Origin: Pseudomonas fluorescens
GTDB lineage: Bacteria; Pseudomonadota; Gammaproteobacteria; Pseudomonadales; Pseudomonadaceae
Length of the DNA: 64,000 nucleotides
Assembly: GCF_001708445.1 (NCBI RefSeq)
Contig: NZ_CP015637.1
Coordinates: forward strand, 3,659,001-3,723,000
Direction: 5' to 3'
Positions 27,901 to 34,197 of the stretch are shown here, one piece after another. The notes beneath the pieces are model-generated. The model saw nothing but the letters and a program-made list of their open reading frames with translations. It was not told where the DNA came from and did no database searches. The position numbers and the translations under genes are program-made. Numbering within the stretch: the stretch's first letter is position 1; each line of letters starts with the position of its first letter.

Positions 27901-29825
27901 TCGCAACGTACGTGAACGAAGTGTTCCGCATGAAGCCTGCGGTGAGTGCCATGGAAACCGCAGGCAAGCGTGTCAAGGAAACCCAAGAGGCCCTTCAAAC
28001 GTCGGACAAAACCCTCAAGACCCTATGGGGCCTGGCAAACCACGGTGAGCGCAAAGCTGACTTTACCGCGCGTTACCAGCAGGAACGCATGAAGAACCAG
28101 GGCCTGGACGCCTTGTTACGCCTTCGCCTGGAGGACTACCAAAAAAGCGTCGACACCCTGATCGCCCACCGCAAGCATGCGATTCAGGTGCTCACCGCCG
28201 AGACCCCGGCCCAGGACTTCAACGTCTTCAAGGAAAAGCGCGCCGAAGAATACCAGGCGATCGCTGAAACACTGCGCGCCAATACTACCGACTACCTGTA
28301 CGTCGGCGATGAGCTCTCGCACGCCATCAGCGGCGAACCGTTGACCAGCCTGATCGAGCGCACCCGCAACAATGAACCGGGGGCCTACGCGGAGTTCATC
28401 GACAGCCTGGCCCACCGGGTTGAGCGCCTGACACGGTTGATCAAGGCCAACGAGGCGTATAACCAGGCACTCGATGAGTGGAAAAACGATTCGCCCGCGA
28501 GCAAGAAACAGGCCGAAGCCTTTATCAAGGCTACGCGCCAGCCACCGGCCGGCCAGCCATTCAACGCCAACCTGGAACGCCTCAGCGCGTTGCGCGAATT
28601 GAGCATCGACCGCAGCGTCGACACACAGTCTCCCGAGGTTGCCTTCTTCCTGGCGCGCTTCAACCGGGCAGACCTCAATAGCGTGGCGACCTCCCATATC
28701 GAACTGCAACAGCACGAAGGCTATACCACTGATGAACGTATCGCGGTCCTCAGCCACCTGATCGATCAATACCGGGCCGAATTGAGCAACACCCAGGCAC
28801 TCCAGGACGTCGACCCCGTCAGCGTGCGGCCGGTGTACGGCAAGTTGTTCGTCGACTACCTGCAAGGGGTGATCGACCAGGCCCAAGCCGAGTTGGCCGA
28901 TCTGATCCGCGAAGAGCAACACCTGCCGCCCGTGGCGGTGGCGCGCCAGGAACGGCCGCGCAAGTCGAACAACAAAAGGGTATTCAAGACCCGTGACAAG
29001 CAGACCCTGGTCGGCACCTTGAGGGCTGCGCAAGCCGGGCAGGACATTCCGATCATCGATGTCCTCGACAGCCGCAACGGCCAGGCGTTGACCAGTTACA
29101 GCTGGCACCCGGCCGAGGGCGAGTGGGTGCAGATCGTGCGGGCCGAACCGATAAAACCGGCGCCCGCGCCCTCGCCTAAACCGTTATCCGCCTTGATCGG
29201 CAGTGCTCGCAAGCTGATGGACGAGCAGGCCGGCATCGAGCGCTCGATCCAGTTCCAGAAAAAGAAACTCGATGACCCGACGCGCCGAGAGTCGGTCAAC
29301 CCCAGCGACTGGAGCGACATGCTCGAAGCCCAGGCCCAACGCCTGGAACAAGTTGCGCAGGAAGCCCAGGCCGGCCATGGCGCCCGCAGCGAAACCGCGG
29401 CGTGGGTGCAGCAATGGCAGGACGCAGCCAAGGAGATGCGCCGGCGTGCCATTGCCCATCGCTGTGACGGCTACCTGCGCCAGGCCCCCCGCGCACAAAA
29501 CGTCGAGTACCTGTGGACACATGGACGCGTCGATATCGGCCTGGTCAACCGTGGCAAAAAACTCAAGGGCGGAGACTTCCTTACCGAATATGCCGTGCGC
29601 GAGAAAAATGGGCCCAAGGTGCTCTGGTATGCGCACTTCCATTACCCCACCCCCACCACGCCACGCGCCGACCACAGCGCGGCGCACCTGAAGATCCCGG
29701 AACAGCGCTTCCTGACGCAACAAGACCTCATCAACCAGGCCGGCCAGGACAACAAACGCATCGAGAGCATCGTGCGCAGCCAGATAAAAGCCCCACTGGA
29801 TGAAAAACTGTTCCTGAAGCTCTAA
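24936..29825 (+). CDS. Giant DUF6543/dermonecrotic-toxin-like protein, copy 1
   Basis: 1629-aa protein without a signal peptide or clear transmembrane helices. A Pro/Ala-rich leader (1-70) is followed by FATRPTVRSVVAKLLDDALK (about 78-97), FDTQAAIMLDQQLQNL (about 322), VPVGDLGSGYIEPIKMNLVD (about 450-470) and VRPLAFLHKPGATPDVVANM (about 590). GLYLIDNKLHARIENRWFRV (about 905) precedes helical, partly coiled-coil segments (about 965-1290). The end has KRVFKTRDKQTLVGTL (about 1348) and DFLTEYAVRE...VLWYAHFHY...AHLKIPEQRFLTQQDL (about 1546-1600). Copy 2 at 36628-41529 shares all these blocks. The GYIEP/LVD block resembles the large Pseudomonas family labelled DUF6543 or dermonecrotic-toxin N-terminal. 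No NEL ligase, protease or ADP-ribosyltransferase motif is recognised. RBS AAGGAAG lies 7 nt before the ATG. Confidence 0.8.
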   Translation: MQSVRNTPRLFTFSLPIEPEPSASRQPATPAPEAATPIRTARLFSPGPGNVPLGLQGKLAAAHPAPALPDTPAKVVANQFATRPTVRSVVAKLLDDALKIDSANTALAGSSPDRPTPLLDLALEHLASGAELDFSGPRQWVKSDTGSPAPLDSHSLELAIRSLRPNLKPAYAEALSQYWGQPAFGATSRWLWLSDTLKNTLRIAGLQQPGLGPQQRETLDQISRYPDAGERNTLYDAGAAKVFRVDTTLTHQGTASTVSSPDLLITRQVGERTLVLHATAQGVVTPYTSLEAFATAWERQLSATFTFDHLTWKRTESDGTVFDTQAAIMLDQQLQNLDAIQLPAKTSVTNLEQVFTQASDTSHWFSDTASAARLEQMQRKMPPWLTQASDADRFTYQHQTLALASSVQRHQGRTFLTDIPDLRTYAEQQLNAHLAPKGYTAKDLEITFNVPVGDLGSGYIEPIKMNLVDMALENLAGLPKGAMEIRLRGQRVNDAQMPQRLKDLISSVDIGQHYPALLNQQLLSDTEQARQRSALFTEQVPVQLTLQALELKLKGEAGMTDGGYRLVEAVTRPGTGPRTVNGQPVTVRPLAFLHKPGATPDVVANMFLLEPKDPARGPHLLYRPLLAPPLLEFASRDALLAAVQAPGPLQHSILAWLPDDKTRAIYANDGFKTPHIAHYSLFNEFDAPDTPAPTALAVDGYAAAEALDKALLDGQLMQHLFSTNARSLVTLAEGQSVSDAQSRWASHKELGWLLFNTLLPVLRGPGAMAGWLVQLASVENDIKQASDPSHPDPAQALVDLLVNVSTLLSHTHPAPERPVGHLPFAQRPDVSIALRRATGEPSSAPAVVTQDTTMTGDGLADSHHPFDFAFSSPRQLSPAQRALIDSFSVPGPSTPVPPISRGETEGLYLIDNKLHARIENRWFRVARDLDGVFVIDEQDKARTGPPLTRDAQRLWQFDIRPKLKGGMPKSSARMKATLERNNALSEAKLATYVNEVFRMKPAVSAMETAGKRVKETQEALQTSDKTLKTLWGLANHGERKADFTARYQQERMKNQGLDALLRLRLEDYQKSVDTLIAHRKHAIQVLTAETPAQDFNVFKEKRAEEYQAIAETLRANTTDYLYVGDELSHAISGEPLTSLIERTRNNEPGAYAEFIDSLAHRVERLTRLIKANEAYNQALDEWKNDSPASKKQAEAFIKATRQPPAGQPFNANLERLSALRELSIDRSVDTQSPEVAFFLARFNRADLNSVATSHIELQQHEGYTTDERIAVLSHLIDQYRAELSNTQALQDVDPVSVRPVYGKLFVDYLQGVIDQAQAELADLIREEQHLPPVAVARQERPRKSNNKRVFKTRDKQTLVGTLRAAQAGQDIPIIDVLDSRNGQALTSYSWHPAEGEWVQIVRAEPIKPAPAPSPKPLSALIGSARKLMDEQAGIERSIQFQKKKLDDPTRRESVNPSDWSDMLEAQAQRLEQVAQEAQAGHGARSETAAWVQQWQDAAKEMRRRAIAHRCDGYLRQAPRAQNVEYLWTHGRVDIGLVNRGKKLKGGDFLTEYAVREKNGPKVLWYAHFHYPTPTTPRADHSAAHLKIPEQRFLTQQDLINQAGQDNKRIESIVRSQIKAPLDEKLFLKL

Positions 29826-29886
29826 CCCAGCCGCCCCAAGGAGCCGGTTTGCCCTGATGCCAGTCAGTTAAACGTTTATCGCCTTC

Positions 29887-29958
29887 TGTAGGAGCGAGGG
29901 GGACGCCTAGTTCTTGCTCGCGAAAAACTCACAGGCGCCGCGTTGATTCAGGAAACAC
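29887..29958. repeat. Left half of a BIME interrupted by the IS element
   Basis: Begins TGTAGGAGCGAGGGGGACGC, continues through TTGCTCGCGAAAAACTCACA and ends in GGAAACAC immediately before the IS left end. Its missing partner arm is at 41701-41764, where the other half ends in the reverse complement GTGTTTCC. Normal Pseudomonas BIMEs of this family read continuously through this point. Confidence 0.85.
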
Positions 29959-31321
29959 GGGACTGTCAGATATTTTGTGTGCGGGCCGGTAACGGCCTGC
30001 CGTCAGGCAGGCCATGCTTTACCAGGTTGGCCTGATAAATCGATCTCCGTACAGAATCGCAAATTGATTCATCGCACTTTTCCAGTCATGGGCCGCGGAG
30101 CCCCAGTTTGCGGTGATATTGCGCAGTCCAAGCCAGATCAGTTTTGTCGCCGCATCGTCGGTCGGGAAGTGACCTCGGGTCTTGATGATCTTGCGCAACT
30201 GAGCGTTGATGCTCTCAATGGCGTTGGTCGTGTAGATCACTTTTCGAATCGCCGGCGGGAACACGAAAAATGGGATCACACGATCCCAAGCGCGGCGCCA
30301 GGCAGCCACTACCGTCGGATACTGCTTGCCCCATGGCCCGCTTTCAAACGCATCCAGCGCCTGCTCGGCCGCTTCGGCGGTCACCGCCTGATAGATCGGT
30401 TTGAGCGCCTTGGCCAGTTCGCGACGCTTGTCCCAGGCCGCGTAATCAAGACTGTTGCGGATCAGATGAACAATGCATGTTTGCAGTGTCGTGTCTGGAA
30501 ATACGGCGTTGAGAGCCTCTGGCATGCCTTTCAGTCCATCGGTCACAGCAATCAACACGTCTTCGACGCCGCGTGTCTTGAGGTCGTTGAAAACTTTCAT
30601 CCAGAACTTGGCGCCCTCGGTATTTTCTACCCAGATGCCGAGAATATCGCGTGTTCCGTCAGGCAAAACGCCCAGGGCCAAGTAAATCGCCTTGTTGCGA
30701 ACCAGCCCCTCTTCGCGAATTTTGACCCGTAGAGCATCGAAGAAAATAACCGGATACATCGGCTCCAAAGGCCGCTGTTGCCATGCACCGATCTCTGCCA
30801 TGACCTCGTCGGTTACAGAGCTGATGAAGTCGGGAGAAACGTCAGTACCGTACTGCTCGGAAAGAAACGCTCGGATCTCTCTGACCGTCATTCCACGGGC
30901 ATACATGGCGATGATCTTGTCGTCGAAACCGGTGTAGCGGCGTTCGTGCTTGGGGATCAAAATGGGCGAAAAACTGCCGTCCCGGTCGCGGGGAATATCC
31001 AGTCGGAGCGGACCGTCGCCGGTTAGAACCGTCTTGCCGCTTTTGCCATTGCGCTGGTTGGTTTCATCCTCTGGGCGCTGCGCGCCCGGCGGATAGCCCA
31101 AGTGGTGACCTAGCTCTGCACTCAGCGCTCGCTCGATCAAAGCCTTCTTGAACGCCGCAGACGCGTCCTCGATAGCTTCAGCGGTCATCGGTCCATCGGT
31201 GAATTGCTCGAGCAGCTCTTTCGGGATTTTCGGCAGCTCTCGCAACGCGGGTTTCTTTTTGGTTGGCATACATGCACCTCTTACTCATGTTATGCCCGAA
31301 CACAAAATTTCTGACACCCCC
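29959..31321 (-). mobile_element. Complete IS256-family insertion sequence, about 1363 bp
   Basis: Terminal inverted repeats of about 28 bp, GGGACTGTCAG... at the left and GGGGGTGTCAG... read inward from the right, differ at four positions. They enclose one transposase gene on the minus strand. A perfect 8-bp GC hairpin (GGCCTGCC, 29994-30013) lies between the left end and the transposase stop, probably as a transcript terminator. The left flank ends in GGAAACAC, but no copy of this occurs at the right flank (CAGGACGC). The matching copy sits beside the IS remnant at 41764, so the flanks were exchanged by rearrangement. Confidence 0.9.
30019..31269 (-). CDS. IS256-family transposase (mutator type)
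   Basis: 416-aa DDE transposase that moves the element. The catalytic residues are visible: Asp in VIFFDALRV (about 175), Asp in AVTDGLKGMPEAL (about 242) and Glu in YTTNAIESINAQLRK (about 345). The C-HX region (LQTCIVHLIRNSLDY) between the second Asp and the Glu is typical of the family. The frame is complete from MPTKKKPALREL to the stop, so the element may still be active. Its first eight codons are duplicated, with the upstream end, in the remnant at 41765-41841. Confidence 0.95.
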   Translation of the reverse strand: MPTKKKPALRELPKIPKELLEQFTDGPMTAEAIEDASAAFKKALIERALSAELGHHLGYPPGAQRPEDETNQRNGKSGKTVLTGDGPLRLDIPRDRDGSFSPILIPKHERRYTGFDDKIIAMYARGMTVREIRAFLSEQYGTDVSPDFISSVTDEVMAEIGAWQQRPLEPMYPVIFFDALRVKIREEGLVRNKAIYLALGVLPDGTRDILGIWVENTEGAKFWMKVFNDLKTRGVEDVLIAVTDGLKGMPEALNAVFPDTTLQTCIVHLIRNSLDYAAWDKRRELAKALKPIYQAVTAEAAEQALDAFESGPWGKQYPTVVAAWRRAWDRVIPFFVFPPAIRKVIYTTNAIESINAQLRKIIKTRGHFPTDDAATKLIWLGLRNITANWGSAAHDWKSAMNQFAILYGDRFIRPTW

Positions 31322-31605
31322 CAGGACGCCGGGTTAGCCGTCCTGGGCCAGGGATGGCCCATGACGGCGGCCCACGGATTCAAGCCTGCGTTCGGGCATA
31401 CCGAGCCTAAGCGAGGTACCGAGTGGTGGGGCAAGAGCCCTTTTGGTTACTTTTGGGGCTCTTTTCCAAAAGTGACCCGCTGTAAGAGCGGAACCCTAAG
31501 CGGCCGTTACCGCAGCAACGGATATGTACTCGGTCAAACCCAACGACATGGTCGGCCCAAAGGCCGCCACGGAAGCAAGCTCCCTCGCCACAGACCGCTG
31601 AAAAA
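31322..31605. repeat. Intergenic repeat typical of fluorescent pseudomonads, no gene
   Basis: Starts with a hairpin (CCAGGACG / CGTCCTGG, 31321-31346), then a stretch containing GGTTACTTTTGGGGCTCTTT, CCAAAAGTGACCCGCTGTAA and GGATATGTACTCGGTC. I recall near-identical segments scattered through Pseudomonas genomes, often mis-annotated as small proteins. The frames here have no RBS or protein-like composition. It forms the right flank of the IS and therefore one junction of the proposed inversion. Confidence 0.55.
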
Positions 31606-31622
31606 AGTTGTGTAGATACTTA

Positions 31623-31683
31623 TGCCCCGATGGCGGAGTGTCAGCCCGTACAGTTTTAACTGATGCACCGCCATCGGGGGGCA
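31623..31683. repeat. REP-type inverted repeat
   Basis: TGCCCCGATGGCGG (31623-31636) pairs with CCGCCATCGGGGGCA (31668-31683), with a single extra base on the right. The loop is about 31 nt. It lies 34 nt past the stop of the minus-strand oxidoreductase gene and may end its transcript. Confidence 0.75.
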
Positions 31684-31716
31684 ATGTCGAATCGTCGCAC
31701 CGCCCCTCCCACCTGC

Positions 31717-32832
31717 TCAAACCGTGCCCACTGTTACCCAGCGCTCTTCCTGGGCCGCCACGCGAATCGCCGTCGCCAACCGCTCCACTTCCCACGCCGC
31801 CTCAAAGTCAGTGCCGTCCGCCCCCTGGCCGGCCAGCGCCATCATCAACTCCTGTACCTCCAGCGTCTTCAGTTCGTTGTAGCCCAACTGATGCCCGGCA
31901 GCCGGGCTGAACGCCGCATAACCCGGCAGGGCAGGGCCTGCCAGCAAGCGCTGGAAACCGTCCTGGCCGGCACGGCACAGGCGCAGTTCATTCAAGCGCT
32001 CCTGATCGAACGCCAGGGTGCCCTTCGTGCCGCTGATCTCGAAACTCAGGTGGTTCTTGTAGCCATGCTTGAGCCAACTGCTGCTCACCGTGCCGCGTGC
32101 GCCGTTGGCGAAACGCAGCAGGGCGTGAATCTGGTCATCCACTGCGATGGCTTTCAATTCGGTACTGCCTTTGATCGCGGGGCGCCGGGTATGAACCGTC
32201 TGCGTATCGGCGCACACGCTGAGCACATCGCCGACCAGATAGCGCGCCATCGACAACAAGTGGCTACCCAGGTCCGCCAGGGCGCCACCGGCGTGTTCCA
32301 CTTCGCAGCGCCATGACCAGGGTGACGCCGGGTCGGCCATGAAGTCTTCGCTGAACTCGCCCTGGAAACTGATGATCTCGCCAAGGTCGCCATTGGCGAT
32401 CAACTGCCGCGCCAGGCCGATCATCGGGTTGTGCTGATAGTTGTAGCCGACCCGCGTCACCACCCCGGCCGCGCTTGCCGCACGGCGCATGGCATCGGCC
32501 TGTTGCAGGCTGACGGCCAGGGGTTTTTCGCAGTACACCGCCTTGCCTGCGGCAATCGCGGCCATGGCCATGGGGTAGTGCAGGTGGTTGGGGGTGGTGA
32601 TGGCCACGACGTCCACCGACGGGTCGTTGACCAGCGTTTGCCAATCGCCATGGGCCCGGGCAAAGCCCCAGGCGCTGGCGCAACGCTGGGCGCGTTCGGT
32701 GTCGGCATCGGCCAGGGCGGCCAGTTTCAGGGTGACGGGCAGTTCAAATACCGCGCGGGCGTTGTTGAAGGCCAGGGCATGGGCACGCCCCATGAAGCCT
32801 GTGCCAATCAAGCCGATTCCGAGTTCGCGCAT
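31717..32832 (-). CDS. Gfo/Idh/MocA-family oxidoreductase
   Basis: 371-aa NAD(P)-dependent dehydrogenase of the glucose-fructose oxidoreductase/inositol dehydrogenase family, acting on sugars, inositols or derivatives. The N-terminal Rossmann motif GLIGTGFMGRAHA (about 6-18), AITTPNHLHYPMA and EKPLA (about 97) are typical. GGALADLGSHLL (about 180) carries the catalytic Asp/His region. Start ATG 32832 (MRELGIGLIGTGFMG) is preferred over an upstream ATG because AAAGGA lies 7-8 nt before it and the Rossmann strand begins there. It lies inside the proposed inverted segment and has no obvious pathway partners. The substrate is unknown. Confidence 0.85.
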   Translation of the reverse strand: MRELGIGLIGTGFMGRAHALAFNNARAVFELPVTLKLAALADADTERAQRCASAWGFARAHGDWQTLVNDPSVDVVAITTPNHLHYPMAMAAIAAGKAVYCEKPLAVSLQQADAMRRAASAAGVVTRVGYNYQHNPMIGLARQLIANGDLGEIISFQGEFSEDFMADPASPWSWRCEVEHAGGALADLGSHLLSMARYLVGDVLSVCADTQTVHTRRPAIKGSTELKAIAVDDQIHALLRFANGARGTVSSSWLKHGYKNHLSFEISGTKGTLAFDQERLNELRLCRAGQDGFQRLLAGPALPGYAAFSPAAGHQLGYNELKTLEVQELMMALAGQGADGTDFEAAWEVERLATAIRVAAQEERWVTVGTV

Positions 32833-33126
32833 CGCCGTGGTCCTTTGGATTATTGTTTTCAGGAACACTATTAATGGAATAAAAATTCCCAAAATTCAAG
32901 ATATGGAAAAATTAATTCATTAGGCGCGCGCTATCATTCCGGCTGATGTGGCTATATTCAGCACGTGGCCAAACGCCGTCAGTTAACAAAAGATAACGTA
33001 GCGCCGATTGTCAGACGATTCGAAAGCCCGATAGGATGGCCCCTGCTGCCTCCAGGCGCTCTAGATTGCAGGTTTCAGAGCCCAGGAAGGCAAGACGACC
33101 TAACAATAATAATGGGAGAAAGGTCT

Positions 33127-34182
33127 ATGAGTGAGCCTGTCATGGGTTGGGTTGTTTGCCGCCCACGTGCCGCACGCAGGGTTGCGTTGCTGGCCACAGC
33201 GCTCTCGCTGTTTGGAGCCGTCGCGTTGCCGACCGCCGTCCAGGCCGCCAGCGATACCCCCGCCGCCGCGGTGTTTGCGATTGAATCCCCCAAGGCCGCC
33301 AAGGGCCTGATGATCGACGTGGTCCATGCCGGCAAGCGCCTGGTGGCGGTCGGTGATCGCGGGCATATCCTCTATTCCGATGACCAGGGCACTACCTGGA
33401 CCCAAGCCAAAGTTCCCACCCGGCAACTGCTGACGGCGGTGTATTTCGTCGATGACCAGCACGGCTGGGCGGTCGGCCATGATGCGCAAGTCCTCGCCAG
33501 CACCGACGGCGGTGCCACCTGGAGCCAGCAATACCAGGACCTCAAGCGCGAAGCGCCGTTGCTCGACGTATGGTTCAAAGACGCCAGCCACGGCCTGGCC
33601 GTCGGTGCCTACGGTGCGCTGATCGAAACCACCGACGGCGGCAAGACCTGGAACGACGTCAGCGACCGCCTCGATAACGAAGACCAGTTTCACCTCAACG
33701 CCATTGCTTCTATCAAGGACGCCGGCCTGTTTATCGTGGGCGAGCAGGGCAGCATGTTCCGCTCCAGCGACGACGGCCAGACCTGGGAAAAACTCGAAGG
33801 CCCCTACGAGGGCTCGCTGTTTGGCGTGATCAGCACCGCTCAACCGCAGACCCTGCTGGCCTATGGTTTGCGCGGCAACCTGTACCGCTCCACGGATTTC
33901 GGCAGCACCTGGGAGCAGGTCGAATTGAATGCCGCGCGCGGCGCCCTGGAGTTCGGCTTGTCGGGGGCGACCTTGCTCGATGACGGCTCATTGGTGGTGG
34001 TCGGCAACGGCGGCAGCGTGGTGGTCAGCCATGACGACGGCCAGACCTTCAGCGTATTCAACCGCCCGGACCGCATTTCGTTGTCGGCCGTCACGGCGGC
34101 AGGCAACGGCAACTTGATTCTGGTCGGGCAGGGTGGTGTTCGCGTCGCCACGCCCACCGGCGCCGAACCGACAAAACAATAA
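33127..34182 (+). CDS. YCF48-like exported propeller protein
   Basis: 351-aa periplasmic protein. A long signal peptide (about 1-40, ARRVALLATALSLFGAVALP) is followed by BNR/YCF48-type propeller repeats: YSDDQGTTWTQ, ASTDGGATWSQ, ETTDGGKTWND, RSSDDGQTWEK and YRSTDFGSTWEQ. The start ATG 33127 follows GGGAGAAAGG; an in-frame ATG 15 nt upstream is less likely. It lies 15 nt before an RND transporter gene and the two almost certainly form an operon. In many Pseudomonas genomes such pairs sit next to DUF1302 and DUF1329 outer-membrane genes; those are absent here. A role in assembling or gating the exporter is inferred. Confidence 0.85.
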   Translation: MSEPVMGWVVCRPRAARRVALLATALSLFGAVALPTAVQAASDTPAAAVFAIESPKAAKGLMIDVVHAGKRLVAVGDRGHILYSDDQGTTWTQAKVPTRQLLTAVYFVDDQHGWAVGHDAQVLASTDGGATWSQQYQDLKREAPLLDVWFKDASHGLAVGAYGALIETTDGGKTWNDVSDRLDNEDQFHLNAIASIKDAGLFIVGEQGSMFRSSDDGQTWEKLEGPYEGSLFGVISTAQPQTLLAYGLRGNLYRSTDFGSTWEQVELNAARGALEFGLSGATLLDDGSLVVVGNGGSVVVSHDDGQTFSVFNRPDRISLSAVTAAGNGNLILVGQGGVRVATPTGAEPTKQ

Positions 34183-34197
34183 GAAGGCGGGGAAAGA

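Noticed and set aside
31322..31330. Search for a target duplication directly beside the right end of the intact IS
   Set aside because: CAGGACGC does not match GGAAACAC; the matching copy is at 41757-41764, so an ordinary simple insertion is excluded here.
31148..31615. Frames across the IS end and the adjacent repeat
   Set aside because: They follow IS non-coding sequence and the scattered repeat; no SD and no protein-like pattern.
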